Positions 24,617-32,695 of a stretch of DNA of 64,000 nucleotides are shown piece by piece (the stretch's first letter is position 1; each line of letters opens with the position of its first letter). The notes beneath the pieces were generated by a model. That model made no database searches. It saw only the letters and a program-made list of their open reading frames with translations, and had not been told where the DNA came from. The stretch is from the NCBI GenBank assembly GCA_964529175.1, contig CAZGVO010000002.1, positions 248,001-312,000 of the forward strand, given 5' to 3'. The DNA is from JAAFJM01 sp964529175. Its GTDB lineage: Bacteria; Bacteroidota; Bacteroidia; UKL13-3. The translations under genes and the position numbers were made by a program.

Positions 24617-25471
24617 TTATTTAGCTGAAGCAATCAATTTTTCAGCTTGTTTAATATAACTATCATCTTTGTCTTCAGTAGCCATTTTAATTACTAAATT
24701 GGCAGTTTCAATAGCACCTTTTTTATCGTTAAGTTTTAACTGAATTTTTGCTTTTAATAAAACTATCCAATATGCTTTAGGGTACGAAGCCATTGCTTTT
24801 TCTGTCCACTCAAGAGCAGTTTTTAAATCGCGGTTGGTTTCGTAGTAATAGCTTGCAGCCTGAAAGTAAGGACGGTTGTCTTTAACCACACTGCTTTCAA
24901 TGTTTTTCATTATTTTACTGTCAATTTCGGTCATTACTGCAAACATTACTTTGGTGTTTTCCCACATCAATTCAATATTGGCCGAAGTAGCTGTAACATC
25001 AGCCACACCCATGGTAAAAGTTTCTACTTTGTTGCTCATAGCCATGGTTTTAACTTTAAAGCGTAACACTTCGTTTTCCATTTTATAATCAGCTACATTG
25101 CCACCTAAAGTTAGGTCTTTATAAAGCATTATTTCCCAGCTTTCTTTGTTTGGAATAGAGTAAATGGCATAAGTGCCCGCTTTTACTTCGGTTCCTTCTA
25201 CTTTTACATCATCGCCAAAAGTAATTTTTGTGGCGCTATTTGCTCCAGTACGCCATACTTTTCCAAAAGGAACTACATCGCCAAAAACCACACGATTTTT
25301 TGCACCAGGGCGTGAGTAATCAATTGTAATTTCTGATAAGCCAAACGCTTGTTTAATGGTTTGTGAAGGACTAGCTGCTGGCACTTTTAATTGCTGTGCA
25401 ATAACATTGGTTGATAAAGCTGCTGTTAGCATAAAAGCTGCAGCTATCGATTTCATTTTGTTTAGTAACAT
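24617..25471 (-). CDS. Secreted DUF2911 protein with C-terminal helical repeats
   Basis: A 284-residue exported protein. The signal peptide ends NVIAQQ. DUF2911 follows: SPSQTIKQAFGLSEITIDYS, RPGAKNRVVFGDVVPFGKVW, RTGANSATKITFGDDVKV and GTYAIYSIPNKESWEIML. The C-terminal part (from about residue 200) contains TPR-like helices (TALEWTEKAMASYPKAYWIV, AIETANLVIKMATED). The function of DUF2911 is unknown; these proteins are common in Bacteroidota. The gene converges on groEL and has about 140 bases of upstream sequence before the divergent M28 gene. Confidence 0.9.
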   Translation of the reverse strand: MLLNKMKSIAAAFMLTAALSTNVIAQQLKVPAASPSQTIKQAFGLSEITIDYSRPGAKNRVVFGDVVPFGKVWRTGANSATKITFGDDVKVEGTEVKAGTYAIYSIPNKESWEIMLYKDLTLGGNVADYKMENEVLRFKVKTMAMSNKVETFTMGVADVTATSANIELMWENTKVMFAVMTEIDSKIMKNIESSVVKDNRPYFQAASYYYETNRDLKTALEWTEKAMASYPKAYWIVLLKAKIQLKLNDKKGAIETANLVIKMATEDKDDSYIKQAEKLIASAK

Positions 25472-25607
25472 GTTTTGTTTGTTTTTAAATTTGGGTCAAT
25501 ATTAATAGTTCAAAGTTAATATACTGAGTCAAACTTTTAAATTAACATATTGTTTCATTAAAAACATTCCTAATTATAGTTATTTTGCAGCCCATATTTA
25601 TTTACCA

Positions 25608-26627
25608 ATGATTAATTCTAAAATCTTTAAAGTACAGCAAGCACTAATTTTTGTTGGAATTATTTTAACATTTATTGCCTGTGGCAATGATAATAATAAC
25701 AATAAAACCACTACCAGTTCAGCACCCAATACCGAACCAATAACAGAAGCGGCTAAACAAATTAGCCCTAATTTTAATGCTGATTCAGCATATTATTTTA
25801 TGCAAAAACAAGTTGATTTTGGTCCAAGAATTACGGCAAGTTCAGCTAGTTTAAAATGTGCTGATTATATAGCTGCGCAATTTGAAAAATTTGGAGCAAC
25901 AGTAGTAAAACAAAAAGGAACTGTTACTAATTGGGATAAACGTAAATTAAATATTGTAAATATCATTGCTCAAACCAATCCAAAGGCGAGTAAACGTATT
26001 TTAATTACAGCACATTGGGATAGCCGCCCTTATGCCGATAACGACCCAGTGGAAGCTAATAAAACCAAACCTGTTTTAGCTGCCGATGATGGTGCAAGTG
26101 GAATAGGAGTGATGCTTGAAATGGCAAGAATTATACAAGCCAATAAATTAGATATTGGCGTTGATTTTATGTGTTTTGATGCTGAGGATTTAGGTAAACC
26201 TGAGTTTGAAGACTCCTATTGTTTAGGAACTCAATATTGGGGAAAAAACCAAGTGCCATTAAATTACAAAGCGCAGTATGCCATTAACTTAGATATGGTT
26301 GGAGGTAAAGGAGCTAAATTTGTTTGGGAAAATAACAGTGTAACTCAAGGCGAAAGTATTTTACGTTTGGTTTGGGGGAAAGCGGCTTTGCTAGGTAATT
26401 CAAACACTTTTCAGTTTTTACAAAGTGGCGCAATTATCGATGATCATGTTTATGTAAATAAATATACCCAAATTCCTGCTATAGATATTATTCATTATAA
26501 CCAAGAAACTGGCTTTCCTGCTTGGTGGCATACCGTTAACGATAATATGAACAATATTGATCAAAATACCCTAAAAGCAGTTGGCCAAACATTGTTGGAA
26601 GTTATCTATACCGAAACTGCTAAATAG
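25608..26627 (+). CDS. M28-family zinc metallopeptidase or glutaminyl cyclase-like lipoprotein
   Basis: The N-terminus has a lipobox (TFIACGN, Cys25), so the enzyme is probably tethered in the envelope. The M28/QC core is clear: ILITAHWDSRPYADND (first metal His and Asp), LAADDGASGIGVMLEMARI (bridging Asp), DFMCFDAEDLG (Glu/Asp), INLDMVGGKGA and IDDHVYVNKYTQIPAIDIIH (last His). The best fit is the bacterial glutaminyl-peptide cyclotransferase-like branch of M28, with DFMCFDAEDLGK and the WWHTVNDN ending. Aminopeptidase activity cannot be excluded. Length is 339 residues. Confidence 0.88.
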   Translation: MINSKIFKVQQALIFVGIILTFIACGNDNNNNKTTTSSAPNTEPITEAAKQISPNFNADSAYYFMQKQVDFGPRITASSASLKCADYIAAQFEKFGATVVKQKGTVTNWDKRKLNIVNIIAQTNPKASKRILITAHWDSRPYADNDPVEANKTKPVLAADDGASGIGVMLEMARIIQANKLDIGVDFMCFDAEDLGKPEFEDSYCLGTQYWGKNQVPLNYKAQYAINLDMVGGKGAKFVWENNSVTQGESILRLVWGKAALLGNSNTFQFLQSGAIIDDHVYVNKYTQIPAIDIIHYNQETGFPAWWHTVNDNMNNIDQNTLKAVGQTLLEVIYTETAK

Positions 26628-26700
26628 TTGATAGCAAGTTTTTTGTGTATTATTTTAGTTTTATGTGAATTAGGTATTTGGGCAGTTATCGTGCATTATT

Positions 26701-27360
26701 ATGACAAACGAAAAAATATTTAAACAAGTACTAAATAAGATAGACGAGTTGGTCGAAATTGCCAAACGTAAAAAATGGAAAATTACACTTAAGCCGTTTA
26801 TTGATAAACCAGCGACAATTAAAGAGATAAATGCGGTTGAAAGTCAAATTGGACTGACAATACCAAATGACTTAAAAGAATTGTTTCTATTATCGAGACA
26901 TGTAGAATTTAGATATCAATTTCGCGAAACATTATCAGAGGAGTTTAGTCAAAATTTTTCAGGTGACATTTATTGGAACTTAAACTCGTTGGCAGAGCAA
27001 AGTGCAAATTTTGGAGAATGGATTAAAGCATCGTTAGACCCCAAATATAATGACCAAGAAATAATTGACGTAACTAAAAAAATCTGGAGAGACAAACTGC
27101 CGCTTATACATGTTCCAAATGGCGACATCATTGCGGTTGGTAATAATCCATCAGAGGTAATTTATTTTTCCCATGAGGGTGACAATATGCATGGTAAAAT
27201 TCTTAGTAATTCATTGTGGGCTTTTCTCGATTTTTATTCTCGAATTGGATTCGCTGGTAGTGAAGACTGGCAACTTGAACCATTTTATGACTTTGAAAAA
27301 AATATAATGGTGACACATGGAGATAAGGTTGATAGATACATTCAGTTACTAGAAGAATAA
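26701..27360 (+). CDS. SMI1/KNR4-domain protein
   Basis: The segment AVESQIGLTIPNDLKELFLLS is the N-terminal hallmark of the SMI1/KNR4 fold, and the phrases PNGDIIAVGNNPSEVIYFSH and GSEDWQLEPFYDF match its later strands. In bacteria many such proteins are immunity proteins for contact-dependent toxins or solitary copies of them; no toxin gene is adjacent. There is no signal peptide. The 73-base upstream gap contains GCAGTTATCGTGCATTATT, similar in style to the boundary of the gene at 36710, so acquisition by transfer is possible. Length is 219 residues. Confidence 0.82.
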   Translation: MTNEKIFKQVLNKIDELVEIAKRKKWKITLKPFIDKPATIKEINAVESQIGLTIPNDLKELFLLSRHVEFRYQFRETLSEEFSQNFSGDIYWNLNSLAEQSANFGEWIKASLDPKYNDQEIIDVTKKIWRDKLPLIHVPNGDIIAVGNNPSEVIYFSHEGDNMHGKILSNSLWAFLDFYSRIGFAGSEDWQLEPFYDFEKNIMVTHGDKVDRYIQLLEE

Positions 27361-27476
27361 CGACTACCATAAAAGGGTTGTTAGACCATATTTATTGGAT
27401 TACTACAAATATCATTTCGGTATAAATATGTAATTTAAAAACTTGTTCAATAGCTAAAATTGTAATTAATTGCAGC

Positions 27477-29027
27477 ATGAATAAGCGCGTTATACTTTTA
27501 ATTTTAGATGGCTGGGGACAAGGAACCAAATACCCAGGCAATGCTATAGAATTAGCCAATACTCCAAACTTTGATAACTTAATAAAAAACAACCCGCATT
27601 GTTTATTAAAAACCAGTGGCGAATCGGTTGGATTGCCCGATGGGCAAATGGGAAACAGCGAAGTAGGTCACATGAATATTGGCGCGGGCAGAGTGGTTTA
27701 CCAACAATTGGTATTGATTGATAAAATGTTTCGCGAAAATAAAGTGGCAGAAATTGCTGTGTTAAAAAATGCCATTGAATATGCCATAACCAATAACAAA
27801 AAAATCCATTTAATGGGTTTGTTAAGCGATGGTGGCGTGCATAGTAGCTTAAATCATTTAAAAGGGTTATGCACTATTTTTAAAGAAGCTAATTTTAGTA
27901 ATTTTTACTTACATGCTTTTACTGATGGCCGCGATACTGACCCTAACAATGGTATCAATTATTTAAAAGATACTTTACAGCATTTAGAAAAAACCAATGG
28001 AAAATTGGCGAGTGTTATTGGTCGTTATTACGCTATGGACCGCGATAAACGTTGGGAAAGAGTAAAGTTGGCTTACGATTTAATGGTGAATGGAACTGGT
28101 GAAAAAACCAACGATATTTTAGCAACTATTCAGCAAAAATACGATGAAGGCGAAACTGATGAGTTTTTAAAACCATTGGTTTGTGTAGATAAAAATTACA
28201 ATGCGCTAGCTACTATTAGTCCTGATGATGTAGTAATTTGTTTTAACTTCAGAACCGATAGAGGCCGCGAGATTACGCAAGCTTTAACGCAAGAAGATTT
28301 TGCTGAGCAGCAAATGAAAAAACTGCCTTTAAAATACATTACATTAACAGCTTACGATAAAAACTTTAAAAACGTAGAGGTAATGTTTGCCGATATTGAG
28401 TTAAATAATACTTTAGGCGAAGTGTTAGAAACCAACAATAAAAAGCAAGTACGCATAGCCGAAACCGAAAAATATCCGCATGTAACTTTCTTTTTTAGTG
28501 GCGGACAAGAAAAGGAATTTACTGGTGAAACACGCCACATGGCACCATCGCCAAAGGATGTTCCAACCTACGATTTTAAACCCGAAATGAATGCTGAAGG
28601 TGTTTGTCAATTTACTTTAGATGAAATAGCTAAAAATGAAGCTGATTTTATGGTAGTAAATTTTGCAAATCCAGATATGGTGGGACATACAGGCGTAATC
28701 AGTGCTGAAATAAAAGCAGTTGAAAAAGTAGATGAATGTTTAGGACGCATAGTTCCTGAAGGTTTAAAAAATGGCTACTCGTTTTTAATTACTGCCGACC
28801 ATGGAAATGGTGAATTTATGCTAAACGATGATGGCTCTGCCAATACTGCGCATACCACCAACGAAGTGCCTTGTCTTCTAGTAGAAACAGAACACACACA
28901 TCATTTGAATAATGGAAAATTAGCCGATTTAGCTCCAACCGTATTGGCATTAATGGGCATAAACCAACCAATAGAAATGGATGGAAAATGCTTGATTAAT
29001 AAAAACAAAGAAGCAGTGGCTTTGTAG
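27477..29027 (+). CDS. gpmI: 2,3-bisphosphoglycerate-independent phosphoglycerate mutase
   Basis: Interconverts 3- and 2-phosphoglycerate in glycolysis and gluconeogenesis. It belongs to the alkaline phosphatase superfamily with two Mn ions. Seen: LILDGWGQG (metal Asp11), catalytic Ser61 in MGNSEVGHMNIGAGR, HAFTDGRDTDP, GRYYAMDRDKRWER, FNFRTDRGRE and the second metal site FANPDMVGHTG plus ITADHGNGE with a final AHTTNEVP. Length 516 is normal. All active-site residues are present. Confidence 0.97.
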   Translation: MNKRVILLILDGWGQGTKYPGNAIELANTPNFDNLIKNNPHCLLKTSGESVGLPDGQMGNSEVGHMNIGAGRVVYQQLVLIDKMFRENKVAEIAVLKNAIEYAITNNKKIHLMGLLSDGGVHSSLNHLKGLCTIFKEANFSNFYLHAFTDGRDTDPNNGINYLKDTLQHLEKTNGKLASVIGRYYAMDRDKRWERVKLAYDLMVNGTGEKTNDILATIQQKYDEGETDEFLKPLVCVDKNYNALATISPDDVVICFNFRTDRGREITQALTQEDFAEQQMKKLPLKYITLTAYDKNFKNVEVMFADIELNNTLGEVLETNNKKQVRIAETEKYPHVTFFFSGGQEKEFTGETRHMAPSPKDVPTYDFKPEMNAEGVCQFTLDEIAKNEADFMVVNFANPDMVGHTGVISAEIKAVEKVDECLGRIVPEGLKNGYSFLITADHGNGEFMLNDDGSANTAHTTNEVPCLLVETEHTHHLNNGKLADLAPTVLALMGINQPIEMDGKCLINKNKEAVAL

Positions 29028-29040
29028 TGGATATACTCAA

Positions 29041-29128
29041 TCGTCATTCTGTAAGAATCTCCTTTCCTTATAATCATCTTTGAATATTAGAGTTGGTTGC
29101 CAAACCAAGGAGATGCGCTGCATGACGA
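29041..29128. repeat. REP-like palindromic element (copy 2)
   Basis: Left arm TCGTCATTCTGTAAGAATCT (from 29041) and right arm AAGGAGATGCGCTGCATGAC (from 29107) share inverted blocks TCGTCAT/ATGACGA and ATCTCCTT/AAGGAGAT, with about 42 bases between arms. The left arm is related to the element at 16759. It lies 13 bases after the gpmI stop. Confidence 0.6.
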
Positions 29129-29302
29129 TTGTTTTTGTTTTAAGTAAAATCCAAACGGACGCTTAAACAAGCATTGCCTATTGCCAATTGCTTATTGCCA
29201 ATTATTCTTTTACCAAAAATCATTCAAAAATTTACGTTTATAAACTTATTATTGCGGGAATTTACAGTTGGTATCAATTGTTAAAATTCAAACATTTACC
29301 CA

Positions 29303-30307
29303 ATGAAAATAGACGTTCACGCACATATTTTACCCGAATTTATGCCTAACCTTAAAGAAAAATACGGTTATGGCGATGAGTTTATTTATTTAGATCATTT
29401 TCAGCCTGGTAGAGCTAATATGATGAAAGCCGATGGTACTTTTTTTAGAACCATTGACGATTTGTGCTGGGATCCAAAACGTATTATTGCCCATATGGAC
29501 GAACATGGTGTTGATATCATGGCGCTTTCGCCTATTCCTGTTTTATTTTATTACTGGGCCAAACCCGAACATACCCACGATTGGGCTAAATATTACAATA
29601 ATTATTTGGCTAAAATTCAAGATGAAAATCCAAAACGTTTATTAGGATTAGCTACTTTGCCAATGCAAAATGTAGATTTGGCTATTGAGGAAATGTTGCG
29701 TTGCAAATATGAGTTAGGTTTAGCTGGGGTTGAAATTGGAACGCATATAGAACATAGAAATTTGGATGACGAATATTACCATCCGTTTTTTGCAGCAGCA
29801 GAAAAAGCCGATATGCCTATTTTTGTGCATCCGTGGGATATGATGGGGCAAGATAGAATGCCTAAATATTTTTTACCATGGTTAATTGGTATGCCAGCCG
29901 AAACAAGTTTGGCTATTTGTAGCTTAATTTTTGGAGGCATTTTCGATAAATTTCCAAAAGTGCGTATTTTATTTGCTCATGGTGGAGGTTGTTTTCCGCA
30001 AACCATTGGCCGCATAAGTCATGCTTACCATGCTCGCCCCGATTTGTGTAATGTAAACAAAGTGGCCGACCCTCGCAACTATATTGATAAGTTTTACATT
30101 GACAGCTTGGTGCACGATGATGAAACATTTAAATTTTTGATAAATATGTTTGGCGCTAATAAAATAGCCTTAGGAAGCGATTTTCCTTTTCCGCTTGGCG
30201 ATTTAGAACATGGAAAATTTATTGAAAACATGAAAGAACTAACCCAAGAACAAAAAGAGCAGGTTTTATACAAAACAGCTAAAGAATGGTTAGGCTTAAA
30301 AGACTAA
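29303..30307 (+). CDS. Amidohydrolase family protein, ACMSD-like decarboxylase
   Basis: Closest in sequence feel to 2-amino-3-carboxymuconate-6-semialdehyde decarboxylase, which removes CO2 from ACMS in the kynurenine pathway. Metal ligands seen: His6 and His8 in DVHAHILPEF, a His in MPIFVHPWDMMG and an Asp in IALGSDFPFPLG; HGGGCFPQTIGR matches the ACMSD family closely. The length of 334 residues fits. No other kynurenine genes are nearby, so the enzyme is isolated. A related decarboxylase of other aromatic substrates remains possible. It is preceded by a gap of 275 bases with repeats. Confidence 0.85.
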   Translation: MKIDVHAHILPEFMPNLKEKYGYGDEFIYLDHFQPGRANMMKADGTFFRTIDDLCWDPKRIIAHMDEHGVDIMALSPIPVLFYYWAKPEHTHDWAKYYNNYLAKIQDENPKRLLGLATLPMQNVDLAIEEMLRCKYELGLAGVEIGTHIEHRNLDDEYYHPFFAAAEKADMPIFVHPWDMMGQDRMPKYFLPWLIGMPAETSLAICSLIFGGIFDKFPKVRILFAHGGGCFPQTIGRISHAYHARPDLCNVNKVADPRNYIDKFYIDSLVHDDETFKFLINMFGANKIALGSDFPFPLGDLEHGKFIENMKELTQEQKEQVLYKTAKEWLGLKD

Positions 30308-30421
30308 CAGATACAACTCATTGTTAAATTTTGGTTACTTATTACTAAAAACAAACATTTGGAAAAGGTAATGGCACATAATTTGACTAAAAACTATTTA
30401 ATTTACAAACAAAAAGAATAT

Positions 30422-32050
30422 ATGAAACGACTGGTTTTATTGGCAAACATTTTAATTGGAGGTTTTGCTTTAAATGCACAAACTTTAAACGATGGTTTAA
30501 AGGCACTTGATTTTGAGAAATTTGAACAAGCTAGAAATATTTTTAAATCAATTACTCAAAAAGAACCTACAAATGGTGAGGCTTATTACTACTTAGGCCA
30601 AGCTTATAATAGTTTATTTAAACCTGATTCTGCTTTAATTTCGTACAATGCAGGTATTGCTGCTGCACCTAAAACTCCGCAACTGTACGCTGGTTTAGGC
30701 GAATTATTGTTAGAAGATAACAAAACTGCTGAAGCGCAAGTTCAGTTTGATAAAGCCATAGCTTTATGTAAAGATAAAAAAGATGAATTTGTAAACGCTA
30801 AAGGTTTGGTAGCTATTGGTAGCGGTATGTTAGCTGGTGAAACCAAATTATTAGCTCAAGCTTCTGCTTTAATGGAAGAGGCCTATAAAATTTCGAAAGA
30901 GGATTACGATGTATTAACTACTACTGGTGATGTATATTTAGAAATGGCCGATGGAAGCAAAGCGGCTACTTTTTATAACCGTGCTACTGTGTTAGACCCA
31001 AACAGACCAAAAGCATTTGCTAAAATTGCTTTGATTTGGATTAGGGTGAAAAATTTACAAGTAGCCAAAGAAGCTTTAGATACTGCTTTTGCTAAAGATC
31101 CAAATTATGCTACTGCATTTAAAAACCAAGCTGAGTTTTACTCTGTTCAACGTAAGTTTGCTTTGGCCAAAGAATCGTACAAAAATTACTTAAAAAACTC
31201 TGAGGTAAGTTCGGCTAATCAATTGCGTTTTGCTTTAATTTTATTCAAAGCTAAAGAATATGCTGAGGCATTAACCAATGTAGAAGAAGCTAGAGCTAAT
31301 GATAAAACTAATAATATCTATATCAATCGTTTGTATGCTTACTCTTGCTACGAAGCAGGTAATTTAAAAAACGATGTGCCTACTTTTCAAAAAGGTTTAA
31401 CAGCTATGGAAACTTTAATGGGCAAGGTGGCAACTGAAAAATTAACTTCAAGCGATTTTGAATATTTAGGTAAATTACAAGCTAAAACAGGTAAAGATAG
31501 TTTGGCGTTGATTAACTTAAACAAAGCTTTAAGCATAGATGCTAATAAAACTGATGTTAAAGTTGAAATTGCTAAAATTTACAACAAACAAAAAAAATAT
31601 ACCGAAGCTGCTTTAATTTACGAAGAATACTTAAGCACAGCTAAAAAGGTTACTTTGATTGATAATTTTAATATTGGTAAGTATTACAATAACGCTAAAA
31701 TGTATGGTAAAGCTGATTCGGCATTTGCTAAAATAAATGTGGCTAAACCTGATTTTGCTGATGCTTGGTACCAAAGAGCTAATGTAAATGCTTCAATGGA
31801 TTCGTTAATTAAAACTACTGTAGCTAAAGAATTATTTGAAAAATACATTGAAGTAGTTACAGCCGATACAGCTGCATTTAATAAACAAAAAGCAACTCTA
31901 TCAAAAAATGTGGCCTCATCGTACGATTACTTAGGTTATTATTTCTTGCAAAAAGACATGAAAAACGAATGCAAAGCCATGTACAGAAAAGCTTTAGAGT
32001 ACGATCCAAGTAACAAAAATGCAATTGAAGTATTAAAGAACTTAAAGTAA
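30422..32050 (+). CDS. Exported tetratricopeptide-repeat protein
   Basis: The frame extends upstream to a TTG at 30359, but the ATG at 30422 gives a clean signal peptide (MKRLVLLANILIGGFALNAQ). The mature 520 residues are almost entirely TPR-like helices (for example AYYYLGQAYNSLFKPDSALI, PKTPQLYAGLGELLLEDNKT, AFKNQAEFYSVQRKFALAKE, AMYRKALEYDPSNKNAIEVL). It probably acts as a periplasmic scaffold; the partner is unknown. A terminator follows 20 bases after the stop. Confidence 0.85.
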   Translation: MKRLVLLANILIGGFALNAQTLNDGLKALDFEKFEQARNIFKSITQKEPTNGEAYYYLGQAYNSLFKPDSALISYNAGIAAAPKTPQLYAGLGELLLEDNKTAEAQVQFDKAIALCKDKKDEFVNAKGLVAIGSGMLAGETKLLAQASALMEEAYKISKEDYDVLTTTGDVYLEMADGSKAATFYNRATVLDPNRPKAFAKIALIWIRVKNLQVAKEALDTAFAKDPNYATAFKNQAEFYSVQRKFALAKESYKNYLKNSEVSSANQLRFALILFKAKEYAEALTNVEEARANDKTNNIYINRLYAYSCYEAGNLKNDVPTFQKGLTAMETLMGKVATEKLTSSDFEYLGKLQAKTGKDSLALINLNKALSIDANKTDVKVEIAKIYNKQKKYTEAALIYEEYLSTAKKVTLIDNFNIGKYYNNAKMYGKADSAFAKINVAKPDFADAWYQRANVNASMDSLIKTTVAKELFEKYIEVVTADTAAFNKQKATLSKNVASSYDYLGYYFLQKDMKNECKAMYRKALEYDPSNKNAIEVLKNLK

Positions 32051-32071
32051 TTTAAGCCAATTTATAAATTG

Positions 32072-32103
32072 AAAAGCTGCCCTTAAAAGGCAGCTTTTTT
32101 TAT
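32072..32103 (+). terminator. Terminator of the TPR gene
   Basis: GCTGCC (32076-32081) pairs with GGCAGC (32089-32094), extended by the AAAA/TTTT flank, and is followed by seven T. Begins 22 bases after the stop codon. Confidence 0.88.
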
Positions 32104-32170
32104 GCACTAAAATTTTTAATAAACAATATGAAATCCAACTTGTTTAGCAAGGTATAAACACCTTACTATT

Positions 32171-32584
32171 ATGAATATTATAAAGAAACTTATTACACTT
32201 AGCTTTTTATTATTTAGTTTAAAAAGTATTGCACAAACTGATTCTACCAAAATAAATATTAAATACAATTTTTTTACAGTTTATAATATTAAACAAGGTA
32301 ACGAACCCATTAGTATAGAGGATTTTACTAGAATTGCTGGTAATAATGTACAAGCAGTTAAACTTATAAAAAAAGCAAAAAAACAAGCCGATTTTAGTTA
32401 TTATGCAGGTATCTTAGCTGGCGTGGCAATAGGATTTTCTATTCCTTTTATTGAAAAATGGGAACAAATACTTTTAACATCTAGCTTAGTTCCAATAGGA
32501 GTAGAAAGTTATTTGGAATATAAAAGTGTACAAAACCTTAAAAAGGCTGCCGAATTAGTAAATCAAAACAATGGTTTAAAATAG
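32171..32584 (+). CDS. Hypothetical exported protein, 137 residues
   Basis: It has a signal peptide (LFSLKSIAQ), one clear hydrophobic segment (YYAGILAGVAIGFSIPFI, about residues 75-95) and a probable second one (ILLTSSLVPIGVESYL). No known domain is recognised. It may sit in the inner membrane with a short periplasmic N-terminal part. It stands alone between the TPR gene and spoT and has no clear operon partner. Confidence 0.6.
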   Translation: MNIIKKLITLSFLLFSLKSIAQTDSTKINIKYNFFTVYNIKQGNEPISIEDFTRIAGNNVQAVKLIKKAKKQADFSYYAGILAGVAIGFSIPFIEKWEQILLTSSLVPIGVESYLEYKSVQNLKKAAELVNQNNGLK

Positions 32585-32695
32585 CAGTGTGTTAAACATT
32601 GGTCAATATGTATGAATAAGGCAAAATTGACTATAAACTTGCATTTAAATGTTCAATTAAATGTTATAAATTGCCACTAAATCCTCAGTAAAGTT

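Noticed and set aside
26701..27360. SMI1/KNR4 gene as part of a toxin-immunity locus.
   Set aside because: No polymorphic toxin, secretion component or repeated immunity genes lie nearby; only the domain supports the idea.
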